Below, one piece after another: positions 1 through 8,010 of a stretch of DNA of 64,000 nt. Position 1 is the stretch's first letter; each line of letters opens with the position of its first letter. A program made the position numbers and the translations under genes. The DNA is taken from contig JBCDLH010000011.1 in NCBI GenBank assembly GCA_038745585.1, positions 1 to 64,000 on the forward strand, written 5' to 3'. Source of the DNA: HLUCCA09 sp038745585. Its GTDB lineage: Bacteria > Pseudomonadota > Alphaproteobacteria > Rhodobacterales > Rhodobacteraceae. The notes under the pieces are model-generated. The model saw only the letters and a list, made by a program, of their open reading frames with translations, had not been told where the DNA came from and did not search any database.

Positions 1-1
1 G

Positions 2-316
2 GCCGGCGGCTTTGGCGGCGCCGATCTCAGCCAGATCGCCGCAAGCGTCGATGCCGAGGGTTACTCGAACGGCGACATCGTCGCCCTCAAAGCGGCCCAG
101 GACGATGACGACAGCGTCCGGATCTTTGGCCTGCGCAACACCGGCGGCGACACAACCGCCACGGTCTCGACCCGCAGCACGGCGCCTGAGCAGCTTGCGC
201 GCTCGGTCGGTGTCGAGCCCGGCACGCTGAGCGTCTCGCAGATCGTACGCCTCAAGGCCGCACAGGCCGATGACGATCACTTCGAGATCCACCGCATCCT
301 GAGCGCGGTCAACTAA
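2..316 (+). CDS. Partial hypothetical protein with a duplicated motif (C-terminal end)
   Basis: An open frame enters from the left edge and ends at TAA 314-316, giving at least 104 residues of an acidic, Gln/Ala/Asp-rich protein. Two copies of one motif can be read: SQIAASV...DIVALKAAQDDDD and EQLARSV...QIVRLKAAQADDD, about 50 residues apart. The shared core is I-V-x-L-K-A-A-Q-x-D-D-D. This points to internal duplication of a short unit of about 35-50 residues. I do not recognise the family. A three-fold GC-rich direct repeat and a strong hairpin lie just downstream, which supports a real gene end here. The N-terminus, and any signal peptide, lie outside the window. Confidence 0.6.
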   Translation, partial: AGGFGGADLSQIAASVDAEGYSNGDIVALKAAQDDDDSVRIFGLRNTGGDTTATVSTRSTAPEQLARSVGVEPGTLSVSQIVRLKAAQADDDHFEIHRILSAVN

Positions 317-385
317 GCCCGCTCCCCCGGCGCCTGAGTTCCCCGGCGCCTCAACTCCCCCGGCGCCCCTCCCACGCCGCAGCCC

Positions 386-419
386 CGGCCCGCCTCCCAA
401 GGCGGGCCGCTCTGCGTTT
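386..419 (+). terminator. Rho-independent-type hairpin after the first gene
   Basis: GGCCCGCC (387-394) and GGCGGGCC (401-408) form a perfect 8-bp stem with a 6-base loop, followed by a short T-containing tail (tctgcgttt). Just before it (324-373) lie three imperfect copies of a 16-17-base direct repeat, CCCCGGCGCCTxAxxT. The hairpin lies between the stops of two convergent genes and could serve either. Confidence 0.6.
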
Positions 420-462
420 GGGAAACCGACCGAGCCGGGGCAGATACGGCCGGTCGGTACCG

Positions 463-885
463 CTAGACGCCCACATCCGGCCCGAGGCACATCATCGGCT
501 CGTCGCTCTCGCCTGCCTCGTAGAGCACCGTTCCGCCGTCGCGGCCGGCAAATTGTGCGCGCAAGCCGCCATTCTCGTTGTAGAAGGTCCAGCATTGCGG
601 CGTGGGGTTGTCCTCGTAGACAAAGCAGATCTGCTCGCCCTGCGGATACCAGACGCCCTCCTTGCATTGCCCGTCGAGGAACGACCACGTCACCCGCCGG
701 TTATCGTGATATTCCTCGACGCCGTACGCCTCCCCTTGCGAATAGAAATAGAGCGTCTTTCCAAGGGTATAGGCGTCGAATTCCTCGGCGGTCATTGGGC
801 TCTGTGCCGCCGTCGCGAGGCTGGCACCGAGCAGTGTGAGCGCGGTCACCACGGGGGTGAGGCGGTGGGGCTTTGGAAACGGCAT
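463..885 (-). CDS. Small secreted hypothetical protein
   Basis: 140 residues from ATG 885. That start is preceded by a good AGGAGA ribosome site about 5 bases upstream, so I prefer it to the longer frame reaching 1014. The N-terminus (MPFPKPHRLTPVVTALTLLG, then an Ala-rich stretch ending near AAQS) looks like a Sec signal peptide. The mature part is rich in aromatic residues and has four Cys (GQCKEG, QICFVY, PQCWTF, MMCLG), which could form disulfides in the periplasm. Small exported proteins of this general type are common in Rhodobacterales, but I cannot assign a function. It is convergent with the partial gene on its left and divergent from ftsY. Confidence 0.7.
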   Translation of the reverse strand: MPFPKPHRLTPVVTALTLLGASLATAAQSPMTAEEFDAYTLGKTLYFYSQGEAYGVEEYHDNRRVTWSFLDGQCKEGVWYPQGEQICFVYEDNPTPQCWTFYNENGGLRAQFAGRDGGTVLYEAGESDEPMMCLGPDVGV

Positions 886-1049
886 GACATCTCCTGAAGG
901 TCGGCCTGACCTAACATGGCAAATCGGGCCGGCCCCGGCTAGGTCAAGTCGGCTCTGCGCGACGCATCGCTTGTCGCTCGGCGTGGGCCGCCCCCTTCCA
1001 TCCAGGTGGCGCACAGATTACCTCTCGCCCAAGAGAGCCGGAGTGGGCC

Positions 1050-2417
1050 ATGGCGTTTTTCAAAAAGTTGCGCGACCGCATGTTCCGGTCGTCGTCGAAG
1101 CTCGACGAGGGGCTGGATGCCATCGTGCACGACGGCGGGACGGAAGACATATCCCGCCCCGCCACCGCCGAAGCCGAGCGCGAAACGCCCGAGCTTGCGC
1201 CGCCCGCGGGGGACGTCGTCCCAGAGCCCGTGTCGCCGAGGCCGTCTGAGGTCTTGGAGCCCAAGCACACCCTCGCAGAGCGCGCCGGACGGCAAGAGGA
1301 CGCGGAGCCGAAAGCCGCGCCAACCGCAGCACCGCAGCAGTCCCGCGACCACGACTCGACTGGGGACGCACGCCCGGGGACCGCGCCCGACGCCGCAACC
1401 TTGCCCGAGAGAAAAGAGCCGGCGCGTCCGGCAGACACGCCTGTCGAAGAAGCGGCCCGGCCCGGCTTCTTTGGCCGCTTGCTCGGCCGCACGGGCCCGG
1501 GCTCCGAAGAGCCAGCCGTCCAAGCGCCCAACGACAAGAACGGCGCGCCGGCCGCGGCGCCGGAGCCCCAAGGCCCCGTCACGCGGCGTGCGCTTGACGA
1601 CGACATGCTCGAGAGCCTCGAAGAGCTGCTCATCGCCTCGGATATGGGCGTCGACACCGCGCTTCGCGTCGCGGCCAATCTCGCCGAAGGGCGTATGGGC
1701 CGACGGCTCTCGACGGCTGAGATCAAGGCGCTCCTCTCAGACGAGATCGCCCGGATTATGGAGCCCGTGGCCAAACCGCTCCCGCTCTATGCCAAAACGC
1801 CCCAGGTTGTCCTCGTCGTTGGCGTCAATGGCTCGGGCAAGACGACAACCATCGGCAAGCTCGCAAGCCAGTTCCGCGCGGCCGGCAAATCGGTCGTCAT
1901 CGCGGCGGGCGACACGTTTCGGGCGGCGGCAGTCGAACAGCTCCAGGTGTGGGGCGCGCGCGCGGGCGTCCCGGTCATGACAGCGCCCGAAGGGTCAGAC
2001 CCGGCCTCCCTCGCCTTTGACGCGATGGCGCGGGCCGAGGCGGAGGGCGCTGATCTCTTGATGATCGACACGGCAGGGCGTCTGCAAAACCGCGCCGACC
2101 TGATGGAGGAGCTCGCCAAGATCGTCCGCGTGATCCGCAAGCGCGACCCCGACGCCCCGCACAATACGCTCCTCGTCCTCGACGCGACGACCGGGCAGAA
2201 CGCGCTGAGCCAGGTGGAGACGTTCCAAAAGCTCGCCGATGTCTCGGGCCTGGTGATGACCAAGCTCGACGGCACCGCCCGCGGCGGCGTTCTCGTCGCC
2301 CTCGCCGACAAGTTCGGCCTGCCGATCCACGCCATCGGCGTCGGTGAGCAGATCGACGATCTTGCCCCCTTCGACCCCGAGGATTTCGCGCGCGCCCTGA
2401 CCGGGGTCGACGGCTGA
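1050..2417 (+). CDS. ftsY: Signal recognition particle receptor FtsY
   Basis: SRP-type GTPase that docks the SRP-ribosome complex at the inner membrane for co-translational insertion. The 455-residue protein has a basic/amphipathic N-terminus (MAFFKKLRDRMF), a long Pro/Ala/Glu-rich linker (about residues 30-175), then the NG domain. G motifs are clear: GVNGSGKTTT (about 257-266), DTFRAAAVEQL (about 287), DTAGR (about 340) and TKLDGTARGG (about 404). The acidic A-like linker is longer than in minimal FtsY, as is usual in alphaproteobacteria. ATG 1050 has CCGGAG upstream. yciB follows 119 bases later on the same strand, an arrangement I recall from related genomes. Confidence 0.97.
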   Translation: MAFFKKLRDRMFRSSSKLDEGLDAIVHDGGTEDISRPATAEAERETPELAPPAGDVVPEPVSPRPSEVLEPKHTLAERAGRQEDAEPKAAPTAAPQQSRDHDSTGDARPGTAPDAATLPERKEPARPADTPVEEAARPGFFGRLLGRTGPGSEEPAVQAPNDKNGAPAAAPEPQGPVTRRALDDDMLESLEELLIASDMGVDTALRVAANLAEGRMGRRLSTAEIKALLSDEIARIMEPVAKPLPLYAKTPQVVLVVGVNGSGKTTTIGKLASQFRAAGKSVVIAAGDTFRAAAVEQLQVWGARAGVPVMTAPEGSDPASLAFDAMARAEAEGADLLMIDTAGRLQNRADLMEELAKIVRVIRKRDPDAPHNTLLVLDATTGQNALSQVETFQKLADVSGLVMTKLDGTARGGVLVALADKFGLPIHAIGVGEQIDDLAPFDPEDFARALTGVDG

Positions 2418-2536
2418 GCGTCTTCGGCGGTGCCTTCCCCAGGGGCAGCGAAGGCGGCGCCGCGCCGCCGAACTTCAGCCCAACCGCTTGACAGAGCGCA
2501 GTTCGAGCCGCACCTCGTTGTCCGAAGGAGACGGAG

Positions 2537-3163
2537 ATGGACGCCACCCCCCCGAACGAAGAGCGCCGGATCAACCCTGTCCTGCGTCAGGTGCTGGAGC
2601 TTGGGCCGCCGATCGCCTTCTTCGTGGCCTATCTCTATCTGCGCGAAGACACGTTCCTGATCGGCGGCGTCGAGTATGACGGTTTCATTGTCGCGGCGGC
2701 CGGTTTCGTTCCGATCCTGCTGCTGACGATGGCGATCCTCTGGCGGCTGACGGGCAAGCTCTCGCGGTTGCAGGCGGTGACGGCATTTCTGGTGGTCGTC
2801 TTCGGCGGATTAACGGTCTGGTTCAACGACGAGACGTTTTTCAAGATGAAGACGACGATCGTCTATGGCCTCTTTGCCGCGCTCCTCGGCATCGGGCTCT
2901 TACGCAAGCAATCCTGGCTCGCCTGGGTCCTGGGAGATTTTCTGCCGATGGCAGAGGAGGGCTGGATGAAGCTGACGCGGCGCTTGGCCTTGGGTTTTGC
3001 CGTGCTCGCGGTGGCCAACGAGGTCGTCTGGCGCACGATGTCGACGGATGCTTGGGTCAAGATCGAGACCTTTGGATTTCCGATTGCGCTCTTTCTCTGG
3101 CTCTGGATTTCGATCATCAGCCTGCAAAAATACGTCGAGACCGACGAGACGACCGAGGGCTAA
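2537..3163 (+). CDS. yciB: YciB/IspZ inner-membrane septation protein
   Basis: 208-residue polytopic membrane protein of the YciB (IspA/IspZ, intracellular septation protein) family. Hydrophobic segments lie at about 22-36, 50-70, 80-96, 108-123, 150-165 and 180-197. The conserved LELGPPIAFFVAYL near the N-terminus and the FNDETFFKMKTTIVYGLFA stretch are characteristic of the family. In E. coli the protein affects envelope integrity and division; its biochemical role is unsettled. GAAGGAG lies upstream of ATG 2537. It probably shares a transcript with ftsY. The next 444 bases hold only repeats. Confidence 0.93.
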   Translation: MDATPPNEERRINPVLRQVLELGPPIAFFVAYLYLREDTFLIGGVEYDGFIVAAAGFVPILLLTMAILWRLTGKLSRLQAVTAFLVVVFGGLTVWFNDETFFKMKTTIVYGLFAALLGIGLLRKQSWLAWVLGDFLPMAEEGWMKLTRRLALGFAVLAVANEVVWRTMSTDAWVKIETFGFPIALFLWLWISIISLQKYVETDETTEG

Positions 3164-3198
3164 AGCGCCGTCCGGAAACTCTGACCCACGCGAGACCT

Positions 3199-3464
3199 GC
3201 GCACCCCAGCACGGAGCAAAGGCCGAAAGGCCGCTGTTCCAGCACCGGTTTCAGCCCGCGTGCCAGCCCCCGTGCCAGCCCCCCTACCAGCCCCCGTGCC
3301 AGCCCCGTGCCGACCCCCCGTGCCAGAGCCGCCCCGTTTCTGCGAGTCGGCGCTTTGTCTCCCTTCGCCCTTCGTTTGGCGCGGGGAGTGACTTGGCTGG
3401 GACAAGGCGCTCGTACCAACCGTCGCCGCGCCAAGCCACGAGACGGCACTCTCGCGGCTTGCGC
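3199..3464 (-). repeat. Dispersed intergenic repeat family A, copy 1, with an internal tandem expansion
   Basis: Read on the minus strand, this matches the plus strand of 11588-11767 in blocks and in order. The blocks are GCGCAAGCCG, CCAAGTC-CTCCCCGC, ACAAAGCGCC, CGGGGCGGC-CTGGCACGG, CGGCCTT-CGGCCTT and TCCGTGC-G-GGTGC. Between the last blocks, copy 1 carries several extra GGCACGGGGGCT units (about 3250-3330) that copy 2 lacks. The 444-base gap 3164-3607 holds this element and no gene I can support. Matching reading frames also persist (PAKSLPA...TKR...TGRxWHGG in both), so it may be the relic of a short gene. Confidence 0.65.
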
Positions 3465-3607
3465 GCCGTCCAAACGGCGAACCCGTGGACGAGGGTTTTC
3501 CAGACGACGCGCTCGCGCTGTCGAGACGTCCAGTGCCGCGGGCCGTACACGGGACCACGGGCTATGCGGCCCGCCTCCGCCCCCGACCCGCGCCCCCCGC
3601 GCAAGCC

Positions 3608-4318
3608 TCAGCCCTTCTGACCGAAGAGGATCTTCTGCGCCTCCTTGTCGGTCGCCCCGCTGCCGCGCATCTCCTCGGCCACGGCGCGGCCGGCTTTGAC
3701 ACCCGGACGCGACCAGCAGGCATCGAGCCAACGCGCAACGTTAGGCTTGTCGTCGAGCGTCTGCTGCTGTCCCTCCCATCCGTTCACCCAGGGCCAAATC
3801 GCCATATCGGCGATCGTAAAGTTCGGGCCGGCGACAAACGCAGTCTCGCCAAGCTGTGTGTCCAGGACGCGGTAGAGCCGGGAGACCTCGTTGCGATAGC
3901 GATCCTGCGCGTAGGGGAGGACCTGCGGCGGGTCCATCGTTGGTGCATACTTTAAGAAGTGATGCGCCTGGCCCGCCATCGGGCCGACCCCGCCCATCTG
4001 CCACATCAGCCACTGGTCGACCGCGATCCGCTCGCGCTGGGTCTCGCCGCAGAACTGTCCGGTCTTGCGCGCGAGATATTGCAGGATCGCACCGGATTCG
4101 AAGATCGAGATCGGCGCGCCATCGGGGCCATCGGGGTCGACGATGGCAGGCATCCGGTTATTCGGTGCGATCTTAAGAAAGTCGGGGTCAAACTGCTCGC
4201 CCTTGCCGATATTGACGAGGTGAAGCGCGTAAGGCAGGCCCATCTCCTCGAGCGCGATGGTGATCTTCCAGCCGTTCGGCGTTGGCCAGTAATAGAGGTC
4301 GATGGGAGCGTCGGACAT
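3608..4318 (-). CDS. Glutathione S-transferase family protein (YfcG/Ure2p-like)
   Basis: 236 residues with the thioredoxin-like N-terminal GST domain (IDLYYWPTPNGWKITIALEE; later NNRMPAIVD and IFESGAILQYLARK) and the all-helical C-terminal domain (about 95-225). The TPNGWK start and the SGAILQYLA element resemble the YfcG/Ure2p disulfide-bond oxidoreductase group, which binds two GSH molecules rather than acting as a classical transferase. The subgroup is inference; the fold is clear. AAAGGATC lies 8 bases before ATG 4318. The alpha/beta hydrolase at 4348-5310 lies just upstream on the same strand (29-base gap), so the two are probably co-transcribed. Confidence 0.88.
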   Translation of the reverse strand: MSDAPIDLYYWPTPNGWKITIALEEMGLPYALHLVNIGKGEQFDPDFLKIAPNNRMPAIVDPDGPDGAPISIFESGAILQYLARKTGQFCGETQRERIAVDQWLMWQMGGVGPMAGQAHHFLKYAPTMDPPQVLPYAQDRYRNEVSRLYRVLDTQLGETAFVAGPNFTIADMAIWPWVNGWEGQQQTLDDKPNVARWLDACWSRPGVKAGRAVAEEMRGSGATDKEAQKILFGQKG

Positions 4319-4347
4319 GGGCGCGATCCTTTGGATGGTTGCCCGCC

Positions 4348-5310
4348 CTAGGATGCACCTCGGCGCGGTATCGGCAAGAGCCAGTCGCGCCAGCGCGGTT
4401 GGGCGATCGGCGCAGGTGCACGGGTGCGACCGGGCACATGCGTAAGAGCCGCGCGCAAGTCGGCAAAACTGAGCATGCCGGTTAGGACAGCGCGGTAGAC
4501 GTCAAACACACCGGCGCGCAGGTAGACCGACCAATGGCAAATCCGCCGATCCGGCGCTGGGACGCAAAAGCCCAAGGATGCGAGCGCAGCGCGGGTGCGG
4601 GGCTCGTCGACGCATAGGTCAATCCAATTTTCCGCCGGACGCCCAAGTCCGCCGCCGAGGGCGCGTTCGCCGCGCGCATAGGGCGCGATCAGCCACTCTA
4701 GGAGCCGGTCGAAGACGCCGTTTTCGCGGCTTCGGACATTGAGCACCTCGACGCGCCGGCCCGCTGGGCAATCGAGCCAAACCTGCGCTTGCCGCTGCAG
4801 TTCCGCCGCTGCAAGCAGGACCATGCGGTTTATCCCGCCCTCCGGCAAATGCGGCAGCGCCGAGAGCGCGACCCGCCCCCCAAGCGAGTGCGCCATGACC
4901 TGGACCTGGGTGTTTGGGCGCAAGCGGCCAATCAGCTCGACCAAGTCTGCCAGCGCCTTGCCGGCGTCGGCAGCCTGTCCATAGGCCTGCCACAGTGAGC
5001 CGCGCGCCTCCCAGCCCAGCGCGATACAAAGGGCGTCTTCGTCGTGTTCTGATCCACCAAATCCGAGGCGGCGCGGCCAGCTCACGGCCTTCCAATGGCG
5101 CTTGGGATCTAGCGCGAAGATGAGGTTGTGGGGGTTATTCTCCTCGGCAAAAGGCGAGTACTTGTACCCATGCACCAGCACGATCACAGGCGCGCCGTCG
5201 GCAAGGCCGACCATGGCCCGACGCAGGGTCGATGTCACGCATCCACGGGCCTGCAATGCGCCCTCAGCAATGTTAACCTGACAAAGCGGCATTCCAATGC
5301 CCCACAACAT
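4348..5310 (-). CDS. Alpha/beta-hydrolase fold protein
   Basis: 320 residues. VIVLVHGYKYSP (about 42-53) is the oxyanion strand-turn, and VMAHSLGGRVAL (about 138-149) is the nucleophile elbow with Ser in A-H-S-L-G-G. LLAAAE and a later His (RRICHWSVYL) could complete the triad. It looks like the lipase/serine-esterase side of the superfamily; the substrate is unknown. No signal peptide is evident, so it is probably cytosolic. ATG 5310 has AAAGGA 10 bases upstream. An inner Met at residue 7 is an alternative start. It is divergent from metZ and shares its 245-base control region. Confidence 0.8.
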   Translation of the reverse strand: MLWGIGMPLCQVNIAEGALQARGCVTSTLRRAMVGLADGAPVIVLVHGYKYSPFAEENNPHNLIFALDPKRHWKAVSWPRRLGFGGSEHDEDALCIALGWEARGSLWQAYGQAADAGKALADLVELIGRLRPNTQVQVMAHSLGGRVALSALPHLPEGGINRMVLLAAAELQRQAQVWLDCPAGRRVEVLNVRSRENGVFDRLLEWLIAPYARGERALGGGLGRPAENWIDLCVDEPRTRAALASLGFCVPAPDRRICHWSVYLRAGVFDVYRAVLTGMLSFADLRAALTHVPGRTRAPAPIAQPRWRDWLLPIPRRGAS

Positions 5311-5397
5311 GTTGTGGATCCTTTAGTTGCGAAATCCCACAAGTAGGTGACGCCTCTATTGCGCGCTCGTAACGAGAATGTAACGCCCCGGTAAATG

Positions 5398-5426
5398 TTG
5401 ACGGTGCTGCGCCCCGCGCGTATGCG
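5398..5426 (+). promoter_or_regulatory. Predicted metZ promoter
   Basis: TTGACG (5398-5403), a 17-base spacer and TATGCG (5421-5426) fit a sigma-70-type promoter. The expected start point, near 5433, coincides with the first base of the SAM-II aptamer. That agreement is the main reason to believe the call. Confidence 0.6.
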
Positions 5427-5431
5427 AGGCG

Positions 5432-5490
5432 GGCCGTGGCGATTTGTTCACCGGATTGCGGGCCACGTTAAATACACCGCTAAAGAGGTC
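5432..5490 (+). ncRNA. SAM-II (metA-motif) riboswitch
   Basis: The leader contains the SAM-II hallmarks in order. Stem P1 is CGTGGC (5435-5440) with GCCACG (5462-5467). The loop begins GATTTG and contains CCGGATTGC. P1 is followed by TTAAA and then CCGCTAAAGAGG. ACC in the loop (5450-5452) can pair with GGT (5487-5489), consistent with the class's H-type pseudoknot. SAM-II is known from alphaproteobacterial methionine genes and represses on binding S-adenosylmethionine. The aptamer ends 65 bases before the metZ ATG. A TCCCT/AGGGA hairpin then lies close to the ribosome site, so control could be at translation initiation (inference). Confidence 0.9.
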
Positions 5491-5555
5491 AGGCACCCCT
5501 ACGCCCAGAGGCAGCGGGCTCCCTGATCGGAGGGAGGCCAAAGGAGGGCCCCGCG

Positions 5556-6755
5556 ATGAAAGACAGCAAGTCATCCCAGCCCGAGCGGCAGAAGCGGACA
5601 CGCGCCGTCCATGCCGGAACGCGCCGCTCGCAATATGGCGAGGTGTCTGAGGCGATGTTCCTGACCCAGGGCTTCGTCTATGAGAGCGCCGAACAGGCCG
5701 AGGCCCGCTTTATTCAATCGGGCGACGACGAGTTTATCTACGCCCGCTACGGCAACCCCACCGTGCGCATGTTCGAAGAGCGGATCGCCGCGCTCGAAGG
5801 CGCCGAAGACGCGTTTGCGACCGCCTCGGGCATGGCTGCGGTCAACGGAGCGCTCAGCGCGATGCTCCGGGCGGGAGACCATGTCGTGTCCTCCCGCGCC
5901 CTCTTCGGCTCCTGTCTCTACATCCTCGAAGACGTGCTGACGCGGTTCGGCGTCGACGTCACCTTTGTCGACGGCACCGACCTTGCCGCATGGCGCGCCG
6001 CGATCCAGCCCGAGACGCGTGCTGTCTTTCTCGAAGCGATCTCGAACCCGACGCTCGAAGTGATCGATGTGCCCGCGGTGGCCGAGCTTGCCCACGCCGC
6101 GGGCGCAACGCTCATCGTGGACAACGTCTTTGCCACGCCCGTCTTTTCGCGTGCGCTGGAGCATGGCGCAGATGTCGTTGTCTATTCGGCCACCAAGCAT
6201 ATCGACGGGCAGGGCCGTGCGCTCGGCGGGGTCATCCTCGGCAGCCGGGAGTTCATCCGCAAAACCGTCGAGCCCTATCTGAAGCATACCGGCGGCGCGA
6301 TGAGCCCCTTCACCGCGTGGATCATGCTAAAGGGGCTCGAGACGATGGACCTGCGCGTGCGCGCCCAGGCGGCGACGGCCGAGCATCTGGCCCAAGCGCT
6401 CGACGGGCACGCCAAGCTCGCGCAAACGATCTATCCGGGTCTCGCCTCCCATCCCCAGAGCGCGCTGCATGCCCGCCTTATGGAAGCGGGCGGGACGGTC
6501 CTTTCGCTCGATCTCGCAGGCGGCAAAGAGGCCGCGTTCCGGTTTCTCAACGCGCTCGACATCGTCACCATCTCCAACAACCTTGGCGACGCCAAGAGCA
6601 TCGTGACGCATCCGGCGACAACGACGCATCAACGTCTGTCACAGGCGCAAAGGGCGACACTGGGGATCACGGACGGTCTCGTGCGCCTTTCGGTCGGGCT
6701 AGAAGCGCCGGACGACCTGCTTTCGGATCTCCTGTCCGCCTTGGATCGTGCCTGA
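5556..6755 (+). CDS. metZ: O-succinylhomoserine sulfhydrylase MetZ
   Basis: 399-residue PLP enzyme of the Cys/Met-metabolism family. It makes homocysteine directly from an activated homoserine (O-succinyl-, possibly O-acetyl-) and sulfide. Visible marks are YARYGNPTVRMFEERIAALE, the ASGMAAVN cofactor loop, LEAISNPTLEV, DNVFATP, and the PLP-lysine context YSATKHIDGQGR (Lys about 214). The C-terminus LGDAKSIVTHPATTTHQR is typical of MetZ rather than cystathionine synthase. AAAGGAGG lies just before ATG 5556. The SAM-II riboswitch directly upstream independently supports a methionine-pathway role and predicts repression by SAM. Its stop is base-adjacent to the convergent DUF2061 stop. Confidence 0.95.
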   Translation: MKDSKSSQPERQKRTRAVHAGTRRSQYGEVSEAMFLTQGFVYESAEQAEARFIQSGDDEFIYARYGNPTVRMFEERIAALEGAEDAFATASGMAAVNGALSAMLRAGDHVVSSRALFGSCLYILEDVLTRFGVDVTFVDGTDLAAWRAAIQPETRAVFLEAISNPTLEVIDVPAVAELAHAAGATLIVDNVFATPVFSRALEHGADVVVYSATKHIDGQGRALGGVILGSREFIRKTVEPYLKHTGGAMSPFTAWIMLKGLETMDLRVRAQAATAEHLAQALDGHAKLAQTIYPGLASHPQSALHARLMEAGGTVLSLDLAGGKEAAFRFLNALDIVTISNNLGDAKSIVTHPATTTHQRLSQAQRATLGITDGLVRLSVGLEAPDDLLSDLLSALDRA

Positions 6756-6992
6756 TCAAGCCTGATCGCGTGCAAACGGTGCGACCCGGCGCTCACTCCG
6801 GCCCCAGCGGACTCGGTCCCACACCCGTTCGTGCAGCACATAGGTGACCGAGCCGACGAGCGTGCCGGCAAGGGCGACGGCGCCGCCCGTCGCGATCGAT
6901 CCCGTCAGCCCGTACGTGATCACAGTCATCACGACCAACCCGGAGATCTGCCAGGTCAGGCATTTGACGATGCTGCGTGCGCGCGTTTCCAT
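6756..6992 (-). CDS. DUF2061 family small membrane protein
   Basis: 78 residues matching the DUF2061 pattern: a short basic start (METRARSIVKCLTWQISG), a hydrophobic segment (GLVVMTVITYGLTGSIATG, about 18-36), a second one (GGAVALAGTLVGSVTYVLHE, about 37-56) and the conserved HERVWDRVRWG tail. It is predicted to be an inner-membrane protein of unknown function. AAGGGAG lies upstream of ATG 6992. The stop codon touches the metZ stop back to back, so the two genes converge with no spacer. Confidence 0.88.
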   Translation of the reverse strand: METRARSIVKCLTWQISGLVVMTVITYGLTGSIATGGAVALAGTLVGSVTYVLHERVWDRVRWGRSERRVAPFARDQA

Positions 6993-7104
6993 CTTGGCTC
7001 CCTTCTCTGTGTTGCTGTGTCAGAGGGGTAATCCCTATGGATAGGCGGGAGAATTCTGTGTATGGTCGTATCAATGTCCTCAGTGTAGATTAAAGTCACG
7101 ATAC

Positions 7105-7959
7105 ATGACGCAAATCGACAAGCGAGATCGCGCGGATACGTTTCGCCTGCGCCTGCTGGAACAAATGGAGGCGCAAGGCGTCAACCGGTCCGCCCTGGCG
7201 CGCGCCTGCGGCGTGGATCGCTCGACCGTCGCGCAGCTTTTGTCGAGCGACGCGGCGCGGATGCCGAATGCGCATCTGGCTGCCGAATGTGCCCAGGCGC
7301 TGGGCGTGTCCGCCGACTGGCTTCTGGGCCTGAGCGACCGGCCCGAGCGGCCCGGCGATCTCATCGCCGCCGCCGTCATGGTGACCGAGGCCGCCCGCTC
7401 CGCAGCGGATGACCAATTGCTCGACTGGCACCGCGAGGCTGCGGGCTACAAGATCCGCCACGTGCCGGCGACGCTGCCCGATGTCTTCAAGACCGAGAGC
7501 GTGCTCACTTGGGAATACGCGCATTTTCTAGGCAAGACCCCGGAACAAGCCATCGGCGCAATGCAAGACCGCTACGCCTGGCTCGCCCAACAGCTCTCCG
7601 ATTACGAGATTGCCGTGTCTCTGGGCGAGTTGCGCGCCTTCGCCGCCGGGCGCGGCTATTACGAGGGGCTCGCCGCAGAAGCCCGCCGCGAGCAACTTCT
7701 CTCGCTGGCCACCGCGCTCGATCGGCTCTATCCGGCCGTCCGACTCTTTCTCTTCGACGCCCGGCGGATCTTTTCCGCGCCTGTCACCGTCTTCGGCCCG
7801 CTGATCGCCGTCGTTTATGTCGGGCGCTTCTATCTCGCGTTTCGGTCGCGCGACCGGGTCCGCGCGTTGACCCAGCATTTCGACGGGCTCCTGCGCGAGG
7901 CAGAGGTCGACGCCCGCGACGCGCCGGCGTGGCTGGCCAAGATGGCCGAAGCGGTCTAA
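7105..7959 (+). CDS. XRE-type helix-turn-helix regulator
   Basis: 284 residues. The N-terminal lambda-repressor-like HTH (about 12-75) reads RSALARACGVDRSTVAQLL and then ALGVSADWLLGLSDRPE, a junction typical of XRE-family regulators. The C-terminal ~200 residues are helical with no enzyme motif I recognise; one hydrophobic stretch (PVTVFGPLIAVVYVGRFYLAF) could be a buried core or a ligand/dimer domain. It is divergent from the DUF2061 gene and 51 bases upstream of ackA on the same strand. A terminator-like hairpin in that gap argues against full co-transcription. The target is unknown. Confidence 0.85.
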   Translation: MTQIDKRDRADTFRLRLLEQMEAQGVNRSALARACGVDRSTVAQLLSSDAARMPNAHLAAECAQALGVSADWLLGLSDRPERPGDLIAAAVMVTEAARSAADDQLLDWHREAAGYKIRHVPATLPDVFKTESVLTWEYAHFLGKTPEQAIGAMQDRYAWLAQQLSDYEIAVSLGELRAFAAGRGYYEGLAAEARREQLLSLATALDRLYPAVRLFLFDARRIFSAPVTVFGPLIAVVYVGRFYLAFRSRDRVRALTQHFDGLLREAEVDARDAPAWLAKMAEAV

Positions 7960-7962
7960 GCC

Positions 7963-7994
7963 AGCGGCCCGGCCCGTCACCCTGGCGGGCCGCT
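7963..7994 (+). terminator. Hairpin between the XRE regulator and ackA
   Basis: AGCGGCCCG (7963-7971) pairs perfectly with CGGGCCGCT (7986-7994) around a 14-base loop. There is no T-tract. The 3' arm ends only 6 bases before the ackA GGAG site (8001-8004), so it could also gate ackA translation (inference). Confidence 0.45.
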
Positions 7995-8010
7995 CAGATT
8001 GGAGCGCGCG

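Noticed and set aside
3284..3604. 106-codon minus-strand frame in the first repeat element as a true gene
   Set aside because: It shares a short motif with a frame in copy 2, but length, start and surrounding residues differ. I keep it as a possible relic within the repeat, not a gene.
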